Source: Mesotaenium endlicherianum (taxonomy: Eukaryota; Streptophyta; Zygnematophyceae; Zygnematales; Mesotaeniaceae). From it: a DNA stretch of 64,000 nucleotides. Made by a program: the position numbers and the translations under genes. Of the stretch, positions 12,101-23,400 are shown in pieces (position 1 is the stretch's first letter; every line of letters begins with the position of its first letter). The stretch spans positions 621,880-685,879 of the forward strand of contig WELA01001462.1 in the NCBI GenBank assembly GCA_009602735.1, read 5' to 3'. The notes beneath the pieces are model-generated. The model saw only the letters and a program-made list of their open reading frames with translations, made no database searches and was not told where the DNA came from.

Positions 12101-14315
12101 GAAAGTCCAGACCATAAGGGATTGGCCAGTACCTCAGTCGGTCTCTGAAGTTCGATCCTTCCTCGGATTGGCTAACTACTATAGGAGATTTATTTAGAAT
12201 TATTCCACAAAGGCCAGTAAACTGACTGACCTTACTAAGAAAGACATCGGGTATGTGTGGGGGGAAGAGCAGCAGGCTGCCTTCCAGGCCCTTAAAGATG
12301 CCCTCTGTTCTGCCCCAGAGCTAGCCGTGTATGACCCCAGCAAACCGGTGCAGGTGGTTACTGATGCCTCTGATTTTGCCATGGGTGCTATTTTGTTGCA
12401 GCCTGCTGACAAAACCACAAAGGATGGTAAGGTACGGCAGGAGTGGCATCCTGTGTTGTATGAGTCTATGAAATTTAATCCAGCGGAGATTAATTACTCA
12501 GTGCATGATAAAGAGCTGCTAGCTATCATTCATGTACTCAAACAGTGGAGAGCATACTTACATGGTAAAGCTTTTAAGGTGATTACAGATCATCTAGCTC
12601 TGACTCACTTTCAGAAGAAGTCCAAGCTGTCGAGGAGGGAGAACCGCTGGAGCCAGATGCTGGAGCAGTTCCAAGTCCAGATCGACTACAAACCAGGGAA
12701 GTTGAATCCTGCTGATGCACTCTCTAGAAGACCTGACTTGCAAGAAAGGGACTTTAGTCAGCATGCTGTAGATAAAGTCCTGTGGGCACTCACTTCACTA
12801 AAGGTGAAAAAGTCCTTCCTAGAACAACTCAGGAAAGCCTACCTTTCTGACCCAACATTTGAGCCCAGCCCCACTACTGGTGTGTGTCGTGCTACTGCAC
12901 TCGGGTATAAGCTTAAGGGAGGGGTCTGGGTGACTGAAACCACTTCAGGGAGGCTGAAGCTGGTCATTCCTAATAACTTGGAAATAAGGTCTCTCTTACT
13001 GAGTCAAGCGCATGACAGTCTCCTGGGTGGACATTTGGGGCAGGCCAAAACTGTTGGCTAACTGGCAAAACATTATCACTGGGAGGGGTTACCTCGGGAG
13101 GTCTTGAAATATGTCAAGTCCTGTGACCTGTGTCAGAGAAATAAATCTCGGCACACACCACCCGGAGGTCTCTTGCAACCGCTGCCCATCCCAGCTGGAC
13201 GCTGGGAAACTATATCCATGGACTGGGTGGTCTCACTACCAAGAACTGCCAATGGGCATGATTCAATACTGGTAGTCGTGGATAAACTGACAAAAATGGT
13301 CATTTTTATCCCCACAACTGTCAAAGTGACTGCACTCGAAACAGCGAGACAGTTTTACAACCATGTAGTATGCCAACATCGGCTACCTACTAATATCATC
13401 TCCGACAGAGACTCAAAATTCACCTCTAAGTTCTGGAGAGCTTTAATGGGGTTAATGGGAGTCAAACAGCTGCTCAGCACAGCAAACCACCCTCAGACGG
13501 ATGGGCAGACTGAAAGAACTAACCGAGTTCTGCAGGAGGTGCTGAGAGCATATATTAACCAAATACAAGATAATTGGGATGACCTGTTGCCTCAAATTCA
13601 GTTTGCGGTCAACAGTGCGGTGCACGCGACAACGGGCAAGACTCCTTTTGAACTCAGCCTGGGTAGAGTCCCTAAGTCTCCTCTAGATGTGCTAGGGGAA
13701 TCTTTAACTCACCCTGAAGGGATTGACAACCCGGAGTCCCTCCAATTAACTCAGGAGTTTGCTGACACCCTGTCAGAAGTCCAACGAAACTTGCACAAGG
13801 TCCAAGAAAACCAACAAAAATACGCTAATCAACACCGTCGGGAACTGACATTTTCCAAGGGGGATTTAGTCAAACTGCATTCTCAGCACCTGTACCTCCC
13901 TGGTGTGGTCAAGAAAAAGCTTGGCCCTGTCTGGGTCGGTCCATATTCGGTGGTCCGTCGTGTCGGTCAGAATGCTTACAAACTGAACATGTCAGCTGAC
14001 TACAAGGGTCACCCGGTCTTTAATGTCTCCTTCCTGGAACCATACATCAAAGGTGATATACTGTTCACAGGTCGGTTACCTGTCTAACCGGGACCGGTCC
14101 CCGCTGTCCGGGACGGCGACCCTGAGGAATATGAGGTCGATGAAATTTTAGACGCTCGCTCGGTCCGTCGATCGTCTAAATATGTCATGAAATACCTCAT
14201 CCGATGGAAGGGCTACGATGCCTCTGGGGACACTTGGGAATTTAAACATCAGCTGACCCATGCCAAAGGGGCGTTGAAACGGTTCCACCTTCGGGCGGCT
14301 GGGGCACCTCCCTAA
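9113..14315 (+). pseudogene. Family A gag-pol region, unit 2 (broken)
   Basis: This is collinear with unit 1 gag and pol and carries the same protease, reverse transcriptase, RNase H, integrase and chromodomain blocks in order. It is broken in about four or five places, so it is a fossil of the same family. Similarity to unit 1 is uneven: the protease block is almost identical, whereas the reverse transcriptase block differs much more. Confidence 0.9.
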
Positions 14316-14626
14316 CAGTCATTTCAGTTGACACGGGAAGGTGACAGGAGGTCCTGTCTCCATATAAGTTGGAGGGAGATGTGACAGTTAGTGACTGTAG
14401 TGACAGGCAGCCCACCTTTAAATTTAAGTTGGAGGGAGTGGTAGTCTCTGATCACCATATTACCCACTCAACCTGCGCTCACACTCAGTTGCTCTCCAAA
14501 TTTTTCCTTATAGTCGCTCACACCAGGTATTCCACTCTAGGAACTCTCCCGATCGCGTCCCTCCTCATCAAGGGCACTCAGTAGCGGCAGAATATCATGA
14601 CTTCACTAACTGCATTGTGTTTATGA

Positions 14627-16303
14627 TTGAGCAGGATGACTCAAAAGTCGGAACTCAAGAGGAAGCGAAGGGCGGAAGAGGCACATGCAAAATACTTGCA
14701 ATTCCGTGGAGACATCGAATCATCTTCCATCACCGCTCAGGAATCACAACGACTCCAACAACAGCGGGAGGCACAGAAGAAGAAGGAGGAGGAGGAACAG
14801 GCCAGACTGAGGCAGGAAGAAATGGACAGAAAAGCTGCAGAGGAGGCTAAGAAAGCAGAGGAGGAGAGGCAAGCTGAGAAGAAGCGGAAGCAGCAGGCTA
14901 AAGAAGAAGAACAGAGGAGAATCAGCAGCTACCGCTACACGGTGCTGGGCAAGAGCTTTGATCTACTGGAGGAGGCCTTCAAGTATGCCCAGAGAAGTCG
15001 CAGTGAGTCGCAGAAGGAAATCCTCCAGAAGGAAGGGGAGACATCCGAAAACTTTTACAAGTATATAGAGGTCGGCACAGGGCTCCTCCTCTACCACGAT
15101 TACGCCAGGATGGTAGGATATACCATCGGAGAGGCCAAGGCAATGGCCCAGGTGAACGAAGCAGGAGCTGTCTCGATTCCTGGTATCTGGGGGGCAGATA
15201 GGGTCATCAGGATGATCCCCATGGACGCGGACAGCTTCAAGGACTCAACACCCCACAACAGGTTCAAGGCCATGTACAATGAGGTGGAGAGGAGGAGCTG
15301 GGAATTCTTGGCCAGGGAAACCAGTCAGCTGGACTTTGCAGGGCACTGGTACCCTTGTACTCTTAAAAAGACAGACGCTGCCTTCTTCCAAAAGCCCACT
15401 GATTGGCGGTGGATGACCATCAACATGAGGGACCAGCAGAATGACAGGGCGACGGATGAGGATTTCCTGACAGACCTAAAGGGGAACATAGTATTGCCCC
15501 CTCACATTGCGGCTTGGGACCCAAGATTGGATGGAGTCAGAGACTGCATGAGCCAAGAGATGCAGGGGGACAGAAGCAGGGCCCGAGAGTCATTCTCCAA
15601 AGGGAAGCACGCTTATGCCAAATGGGCAAGTAAGCAGGGGGAAAAGGACCTCTATGCGGTCCGGACTCAGCAGCCCCCACCAGCACCCAAAAGGGGAAGG
15701 TCAGTAGGATATTCTTTTTCTCGGGAAGAGCTGGAGCAGCTGACAGAGGAGACCCCAGAAGTCTCAGAGGAACCCGGGGACGGCGAGGAGGAGGAGTCAG
15801 AGGAAGACGAGGAGGAAGGCGAGGAGGAGGACACTAGCCCCGCCGTGATCCTGACACCTGCCACATCCCCTGTAAGGGAGAAGACGGGGTGGGCCCCGCC
15901 GCAACTCGCTCAAGAGGAGGATATCACTTGGCTGGGGACTGCCAGAGGACAGAGCCCATCTCCAGGCAAGGAGACCCAGTCAGACAGGGCAGACAGGAGG
16001 GCTGCTCGGGAGATAGCCAGAGGCCTGCCAGCATCTCCCTCGCAGAGAGGGCATGTACCCTTGGCTCATGTCATGCAACATCCTTCTGGGATGCCGGTAT
16101 ACGTACCTGTCAGTTTGAGGGCTGCCCAGGAGAAGGCTGCCTCCCTTCAGTTTCAGACTGTGCAGGAGGAAACAGCCCAGTTACTGCGTTCTCCGCCGGG
16201 TCCTTACACGGAACCTCCCTCTCTGACAGGCTTCAGAAGACCCCAAGACAGGAGGAGGTCTGGCTCCCCTGAGTATAGGGCCTCAGGGACATCTCCCTCC
16301 TAA
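14627..16303 (+). CDS. Extra ORF of family A, unit 2 (unknown protein, 558 aa)
   Basis: The same 558-codon frame as 6597-8273, with about nine to ten amino-acid differences, mostly in the charged N-terminal segment. It remains fully open although the gag-pol of the same unit is broken. The globular middle and the Pro/Ser-rich tail are practically unchanged. Function is unknown. Confidence 0.8.
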   Translation: MSRMTQKSELKRKRRAEEAHAKYLQFRGDIESSSITAQESQRLQQQREAQKKKEEEEQARLRQEEMDRKAAEEAKKAEEERQAEKKRKQQAKEEEQRRISSYRYTVLGKSFDLLEEAFKYAQRSRSESQKEILQKEGETSENFYKYIEVGTGLLLYHDYARMVGYTIGEAKAMAQVNEAGAVSIPGIWGADRVIRMIPMDADSFKDSTPHNRFKAMYNEVERRSWEFLARETSQLDFAGHWYPCTLKKTDAAFFQKPTDWRWMTINMRDQQNDRATDEDFLTDLKGNIVLPPHIAAWDPRLDGVRDCMSQEMQGDRSRARESFSKGKHAYAKWASKQGEKDLYAVRTQQPPPAPKRGRSVGYSFSREELEQLTEETPEVSEEPGDGEEEESEEDEEEGEEEDTSPAVILTPATSPVREKTGWAPPQLAQEEDITWLGTARGQSPSPGKETQSDRADRRAAREIARGLPASPSQRGHVPLAHVMQHPSGMPVYVPVSLRAAQEKAASLQFQTVQEETAQLLRSPPGPYTEPPSLTGFRRPQDRRRSGSPEYRASGTSPS

Positions 16304-16388
16304 TGGCAGTAGGCTGGGGACGGAAGGGACAGCACGCTGTTATTAGTGTTAGTGTTGTCGAGGCGACAACATGATAAGTTGGAGGGAT

Positions 16389-17108
16389 TGTAATGAATCA
16401 GTATATTGGTTGATATAATATTCATTTAAATAATATAGTTAAATAAGTTCAGCCTGCTGAACTCTAGTTAATAATCAGTCTGCTGGACTTTATATTTAAT
16501 ATCAGTTTAATGACTCAGCCGGAAGCAGCAGGCTGAAGTCAACTTAAGTCAGCTTGCTGACACATTCTTTGACAGCCAGCTGACTTCCGTACTCGGTAGC
16601 AGCGAACTGCCTCGATATGCATCTAAGTGTGATATGCTAGATGAATGGCCAGATGACATCCCTATGATGGATGGCGATTCGGGATGATGGGAGATGGCGG
16701 TGGATTTGGTTAACCGAGGTCCTACCAACGTGGTTAACTCCCGGGTAGGCGGTGCCATCGCACTGACCGTTAAACAGTAAACTCATTCCATGTACATATG
16801 CTAGGCATTGCTCTCGGGTTCGGCATTCGGAGAAGAGGCCAACTCTCTTGTACAGCTTACTGAGAGAGATCTGAATCCAAGGCGAGAAGCCATTGATACG
16901 CACTGTCTTCTAACCTTGCGTATGTATGAGTTTACTGATTTGCATCATTGATGCTAGTTTACTCGCATTTGACTTACGAGTATAATTCCCTGCTAGTGTA
17001 TTGCCCTTTGCCGTTAAACCAGTACACGGAAATACCATAAAGATTACTTGCTGATATAAAGATCTTTATTAATTGTTAATCGCCTATTTGGTAAGTCGAG
17101 TCATTTCA
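16389..17108 (+). repeat. Family A LTR 3 (3' LTR of the array)
   Basis: 720 bp ending CATTTCA, followed by target duplication AGCGA (17109-17113) that matches the one before LTR1. Confidence 0.92.
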
Positions 17109-17772
17109 AGCGACATATCACTTACAAGGCTTAGGAAAAATACTCAACATTTTGAGTAGCAAGAAACTACTCACAAATGATGTAGGATGGAAGGTCTGGT
17201 CATTACAAACCCGTAGAAATTTACAGAAGTGAAAACTTATAAGAAACAAAGAAGTTATGCCTATTTATAATTTTCTGCCTAAGTGCTCCTCCCTAGGAGG
17301 AAGCTATGGATTTTCCTAAGTTGGTCAAATTGTCCCTTCCAGAATATTCGTGAGAAAGCCAGATCAGTCTAATTCGACGTGTCGGGCCGAATTGCCGTCC
17401 ACATTCATGCATCGATATGACTATAACATTCTATTTTAGGCGCGCTAGGCTAAACTGAAACTTCTAGGTAAATCGACCTAGTCGGCACTCCGCGTCAGCC
17501 GAACTTACGTGAAGGTTCGAGTTCATTCTAACGGGCCAGATCGCTCAACGCTGTCGGTCAATCCGACGGTCGCGCTCACCGCGAATTAAGGACAGTCGTC
17601 AACCGACCTCAAAACTAATTAAACTTCGGAAATCCATAACTCTCTCAATACTTGACCAAATTCGATGAACTTTATATCAAAATGACCACAAAGATGCACT
17701 CGACACTACTATACAATCAAAACATACTTTTATGACACTCAAAAATGCACTTTATATGCCTATGACCTTACA

Positions 17773-19149
17773 GCTGCGTACACCCGCGTCGCCGGTACTC
17801 GTGAAGATGAAGACACGGAGTGCTTGAAATCCAAGGTATCCACCTTTTGGGCCACTTCAATGATCTTCAAGAAGTCCGTCAAGTCGCGTGATTCCACTTC
17901 CTTGTCCACCTTGGGCTTGAGGCCAAAGATGTAGCGGTCAATCTTCTCCTCGAGAGCCATGTTGGGGATCTCAAGAGTGAGGGCGTGAAATCTGGATGTA
18001 TACTCTTGAACGGACGTCGTTTGCTTGAGATGGTGGAGCTTTCCTCGGGCAATTTTCTCTGCATTGATGGGCATGAATTGCTTCTTGAGGGCCTCAGAAA
18101 GATCTGCCCATCTTGCATATGATGGTGGGGGCTCTTGGCCGAGCATGGGGTGCGCCATAGCTTGATATATAGTCGCTTGATAGTTACGCCACCATGATGT
18201 TGCTGCTCCTTTAAGTAAGGTAACGGCAAAGGGAACGTAGTCCTCCTCGGGTACTTCAAGGATGCGAGGTACGTCTCCACTTGGTAGAGCCATAAATTCA
18301 GTTGCCACCTTCTCCGAGGTTGAAAGTGTCGGGTTTGCCGGGCTCGATGACTTTCCTTGCTCTCGTAGGATCTTGTGGAGGCGCTTGAGCCGGGGTTGGA
18401 TTTTGAGCATTGCTTGCAATAGGGGCAACCATGGCAGCCATAGCTTCTCTTGACGCTTGCACGGTTGCTTCATAGGTGGCCAAGCCCACTTGGTTGTGGA
18501 CGGTCATTAGGAAGGCTGCCCACTCATTTGCGGGAACTCCTTGTGGTGGGGTCAACTTTGCTATAGCGGCTGCCATGGGATTTGACAGTGCTCCTCCTTG
18601 TGGTGCTTCTTGTTGTCGCAAAATTTCTTGAGTGGGCTCTACAAGCGACGCTGGAGTAGGGTCTCTTGGAGAAGAAGGGCTTCCTTCGAAAGCTTGTTGT
18701 TGGTCTTGAGGATCGGCCATCTTCTTGTGCTACCAAAATGCCTAGCTTTGATACCACTGTAGTGAAACAGATAGATAAAGTACATAGTAAAATAAAATGC
18801 GTAATCTTTTCAAGACAAGGATCTTTGAACACAAGTGGTAGCTTTTTGAAAGAGAGATGACTTCTTGAAAGTTAACGTATTTATGGAATTTGGCACGTAC
18901 AAGAGTGATTCTGGAATGTGTTTCAATGTTCTAGCTCTTGTTTATATACTTGCTACATAAGTAATTTCTAGAAAGGTGTATGTTGATGTGTTGGCACCCA
19001 ACACATCCCAAAACTTGCACCCTCTTTCTAGAATAATGTACACATGTCTTTTTGACCTAAAAATGGCACATTTGACTTTTGCCACACTTTGGAATTCTTA
19101 TAGGTTCTTCCTCTAACTTCAAAAATGCCTTAGAAGATTCAAAGGACAT
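17773..19149 (-). mobile_element. Family B element B1: gag part, primer site and part of 5' LTR (broken)
   Basis: The minus strand encodes a family B gag (about 18720 down to 17773) that matches the gag at 30239-30915 and 37466-38322. To its right is the complement of primer site TGGTATCAAAGC (18745-18756), then about 390 bp of a family B LTR (from 18758). The LTR is cut at about 19149 by element C. The gag has at least one break besides the large E/A insertion. The remaining gag piece is at 1-180. Confidence 0.85.
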
Positions 19150-19621
19150 TGAAATGAATTGAAAGGAGAAAGGGTGCGGGGAGTGCGCCATACACACTCA
19201 CGCACCCTCACCCGCGAGTGGAAGCGTGCACGAGGACCTTTCCTAGTTGCATACACAAGGTGGAGTGGCCTGGTGGTGTGCCACCCTTGCAAGGGTTAGA
19301 GGGCTACATGATAGAGGCGTGGAAAAGAACTCACCTTATTAAGAAAAGTCGTGTACAAGATACGAAGGTTAGACTAGAATAAGCCTTTCCACTTCCTTGT
19401 GCTTAACATTAATAACTCACTAAAAACTTCCAAAATTCATAACTATCTCAATACTTGTCCAAATGACTAGAAATAAAGGCCAAATTTCTTCTAAAATCAC
19501 ACTCTATGCATATAAAATACTAGAAAGAAACAAACTACACAGATTTTAAGGGTAGGCAATTAGGGACTTAGCAAGCATGTGTACTTGCAAGTCTAGAAGC
19601 TTTGGCGGGCATAGTACCCGC

Positions 19622-19698
19622 AAGCTCAAGAGGAGCTCATGAGAAGCTCAAGAGGAGCTCATGAGAAGCTCAAGAGGAGCTCATGAGAAGCTCAAGAG
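19622..19698 (+). repeat. 22-bp tandem repeat in element C
   Basis: Three full copies of AAGCTCAAGAGGAGCTCATGAG (19622-19687) and a partial fourth. The matching place near 21040 has one full copy, so the number varies between C copies. Confidence 0.85.
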
Positions 19699-20474
19699 AG
19701 GGTGCACCGAGGTGTTGCACCAAGTTGGCCAAGTATGTGGCCAGATTTGGGTTGCCTTGCATCACTCCTATATAGCCACTAGATATGTTGGCCAGCCATG
19801 ATGGAGCTTGGTCATTCTTATGGAGATTGATGAAGCCTCAAGTGAAGAAAAGCGCCGTGGAGAAGGCTTGGAGCAAGAAGAAGTGATGCAGATTTTTCTT
19901 CAAGCAAGATAAGTGGAGATGGAGCCTTTCAAGGACAGGTCCAGTGACGAAAATTTTGGTTGGAGTCCACGAAGTAGGACATTGAAACATGAGGGTTCCA
20001 GAAAGTACGTACAATTACGTAGAGTGCCAAAGTGATTGTGGAATTTCTAGAAACTCCGTGAGGAGTTAGTGGATTGTGTAGTAGAATATTCTAGAGTGTG
20101 ATTGTGTGCGTGTGAGTGTGCTAGCTTGTCCAACTAGGCAAGGTCACCTACATGGAAGAAACCATAGGAGAAGGTTCTGGAGGTACTTTGCTAGAGAGGA
20201 CACTTAGAGTTAAAAGATAAATGGGAAGCACAAGGAAGTAGGGGGGAGCTTATTCTAGTCTAACCTTCGTATCTTGTACACTACGTTTCTTAATAAAGTG
20301 AGTTCTTTTCCACTCCTTGCTCATGTAACTCTCTCTTTCTTGCAAGGGTGGCACACCACCAGGCACTCCATCTTGTATATGCAACTAGAAAAGGTCCTCG
20401 TGCACGCTTCCACTCGCAGGTGAGGGTGCGTGAGTGTGTGTGGGCGCACTCCCCGCACCCTTCCCCCTTTCACA

Positions 20475-20486
20475 TGGTATCGGAGC
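20475..20486 (+). promoter_or_regulatory. Primer binding site of element C
   Basis: TGGTATCGGAGC, a near match to the initiator-Met tRNA complement, lies two bases downstream of the LTR end at 20472. It fixes element C as + strand and of LTR type although it has no coding region. Confidence 0.75.
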
Positions 20487-23400
20487 TACCTAGTTGCTTC
20501 ATTTGGAGGAGGAGCTTTGGTTGGTGATGCTTGTAGGAGTGTAGAGAGAGTATAGAGGAGAAGCAAAGATGACTTATAAGTTGCTAAGGGCAGCCATGAA
20601 GACGTTGATGCAAGCTAGCATCTCACTCTTTTGAAGGAGGGAGAAGATGGGAAGAGGGAGGTGCTCCAAGAAATGTTAACTTGGATGCAACCGGATTTTT
20701 GTACGTCTTCTTTAGAGTATAAAAAGGTTGCCCAAACGTGGTAGTGATATAAGTAATATAGAGCAGTCTTTGCTTGAGTATGGAGACATATGAGCATGAA
20801 GAAAATCTGGAGTTCACACGGCTAAATTTTTCCTTGAAGATGCAAGCTCTTTAGTGTTAAGCTCTTTCTTTGACGAGGGGGCTTAGCATAGAGGTGATAG
20901 TGGCTAGAAAGGAGTGTGTGCCCATCTTTCTCTCCGATCTTCAATGAAGGTGGAGCAAATTTTAAGGGTAGGCAACCGGGGACTTAGCAAGCATGTGTAC
21001 TTGCAAGTCTAGGAGCTTTGGCGAGCATAGCACCCGCAAGCTCAAGAGGAGCTCATGAGAAGCTCAAGAGAGGGTGCACCGGGGTGTTGCACCAAGTTGG
21101 CCAAGTATGTGGCCAGATTTGGGTTGTCTTGCATCACTCCTATGTAACCACTGGTTATTTGAGGCCAGCCACGATGGAGCTTGGTACCTTGTATGGAGAT
21201 TGAAGAAGCCTCAAGTGAAGAGGAGCCGTGGAGAAGGCTTGGAGCAAGAAGAAGTGACGCAGATTTTTCTTCAAAGAGGAGAGATGGAGATGGAGTCTTT
21301 CAAGTTCAGATTTCTCTTTTCTTATGGAGGAGAGTACTACGGAGTATATGGAGTTGAGAACTATGATGAAGACAAGCCTATGGTGTGGAAGAAGAAGCAA
21401 GGTATGAAGTTGGTGCAAGAGGGCTAGTGCAAGAGATGTCTCCCACTTGAAGTGCGTGTGCCAATAGTTGTGTGTTGGCATAGTTAAGGGGCAGATTTTG
21501 GTGCATCTATAGAAGCTCTTCATGTGAAAGTAGAGCACCAAGGCAAGCTGGGTTTAGTAGTAAGAAGTGTCATTGGGGTGACCAAGGCTAGAGTGCACTC
21601 AAGAAGCTAAGCATGTGGAAGGAGTTGCACAAAGAGAGTAGCCTATCCTCAAGTGCTTTAGTGCACGGGTCAAGTGAAGACCAAGGAGGAGTATGGTCAA
21701 GTGAAGATAGTGAAATAGGTGGAGGTAGATAAGACCACAAGTAGCTATCTTCAGCCCGCTAGCAAAGAAGCGACGCGGGAAGGTGAAGGTGAAGGAGAAG
21801 CGCTTGTGTTGGTGACCTTGGCTCGGTCATCGCATGTAGCAAGCGTGCCTCCTAACAACCTTGGCGAGCGCGCATCGCCGGTGGAGCAAGTAGAGGTGTA
21901 TGATCCCCTTGCTCATATATAGAGCAGACCCCAACTGCTCAAGTGGAGGAGCTCCTAGAAAGTGAGCTCAAGAGAAGTCCGCTTGCAAGACAAAGTGTGT
22001 GCGAGCACAAGATGAGATGCAAGCACTAAGACTATGTGCGTTTGCCCAAGTTATGGAGCTCATGGAGGCGTTCCAGATGTGTTTCTTGGAGCCTTGTGTG
22101 AAGGCTGACCTTCAAGAAGAGCCAGGAGTATGTGGGAGTGAGCATCTAGCCAAGAAGAAGACTATGATGGAGTTTGGTGCACCACGATCAAGACTACGCG
22201 CTCATGCCTTGTGAAGATTATTATCATCGCTTGATGGAGACTACGACTTTATGGATGTGGACCTATGAGGAGGAGACCGAGTGTTATGGGGCTGATATGT
22301 CCAGCCAAAGATGGAGATATATGACAAAGACCTGGACATGAAGCTAGGAGAATCAGCGCCTATACAAGCAAGCACAAGAGAGGCGTAAAATCTGGAATTG
22401 GACACCCGAGTGGTAAACGCCTTACCTTCATGGTGAGGGGAGGGGAGTGTTATAGTTGTTCATAGTACTTGTAAGCAAGGTCAAAGCAGTCCCATGACTT
22501 CAATTGTAACTAAGAGATGTGGAGTGGAAAGAAGTTTGAGAGCAAGAGCTTGGAAGGTACTCAAATCTGTCTATGTTTGAGGGTTTTACGGGTAGGCGAG
22601 CGCGAGTGTAAAAGTTGGCAGATTTTGGCTACTTTTTGCCTACTTAGGAGAGAGTAGGTAATATTTTGTCTAGAAGTCCTACATGATGTGAAAGGCCTAG
22701 TATGAGGTCTGCCCTGTATCATAGACAAGTTTCAGAATCAGGGGTTTAAGCATGTGCCATTTGTAGGCGCAGGAGCTTGATATGTGTTGCGCGCGTGTGC
22801 GTCCTACGAGCGTGAGGCACAAAGTGACGATCTCGTTTGAGTGTTAGACTTTGATTCAGACTCTGAAATTTTGTGGAGAGGTAGTCCTATGGGTTCAGAT
22901 TTAACAAAAGTATTTTTTTAAATAAAAATATTAATTTAAGTCCTGACAGTGTCACATGGTGGTCTGCTGGACTGCCGTGCGAGCCACATGTGTGAGGCAA
23001 GGCGCAATCTAGTATCATGGTCTTAGGCTTGGAATCAGGAAAAACAAAGCATACCAGTGAGTTCAAAGGGGAGATATTATTTAGATTACACAACTTTCAG
23101 GCTAAAAATGTCAGAAAAAGTTAGGGGGGTCCCACTTGGCGTCTTGAGAGGTCACCACGAGTCACGCACACGAGTGAGAGAGTGCAATACCTCTACAAGG
23201 AGTATGGCTTAGAGCTAGAGGTAGCTAAGGGTACCAGAAGGTTCGGTAACATAGTGGAGTCAGGTACATGATGTAATTTGGTCAAAATTATAAGAGCACC
23301 ACGAGTAAGCCACATGGCGCGACGAGGAGCTGCCACTTGTCCAAGAGGGCGAAGAATGAGTATTTTGGTGATTTGGCGGACTATTATGCATTGGATCCAG

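Larger units (their letters stand above)
264..17108 (+). mobile_element. Tandem family A Ty3/gypsy chromovirus array: LTR-internal-LTR-internal-LTR
   Basis: Three 720-bp LTRs (264-983, 8359-9078, 16389-17108), each TGTAATG...CA, alternate with two internal regions of about 7.4 and 7.3 kb. Each internal region has a tRNA-iMet-type primer site, gag, a pol with protease, reverse transcriptase, RNase H, integrase and chromodomain, and an extra ORF. The 5-bp duplication AGCGA lies at 259-263 and 17109-17113 only, so the two units share the middle LTR and behave as one insertion. By eye LTR2 and LTR3 differ at about 12 of 720 positions and LTR1 and LTR2 at about 21, so the array is fairly young. 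Unit 1 looks whole. Unit 2 is broken in gag-pol in about four or five places, but its extra ORF is open. Confidence 0.93.
181..17772. mobile_element. Solo LTR (family E) in B1 gag, itself split by the family A array
   Basis: Outer bases 181-263 and 17109-17772 together form about 740 bp that begins TGAAAGG and ends CTTACA, the TG...CA ends of an LTR. It interrupts B1 gag at a position read straight through in the other B copy near 32100. The flanks GCTAC (176-180) and GCTGC (17773-17777) look like a 5-bp target duplication with one later change. No internal region, primer site or coding sequence belongs to it, so I read it as a solo LTR left by LTR-LTR recombination. Family A then inserted into it. 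A different non-coding insert with the same ends is possible, because no second copy lies in the window. Confidence 0.6.

Noticed and set aside
179-17772. tRNA-derived SINE formed by box-like pieces near 190 and 17515
   Set aside because: After removing the A array the pieces are several hundred bases apart, far too distant for internal Pol III boxes; a solo LTR explains the ends better.
19600-19700. CRISPR-like array
   Set aside because: The 22-bp units are directly adjacent with no spacers, and the context is a eukaryotic retroelement.
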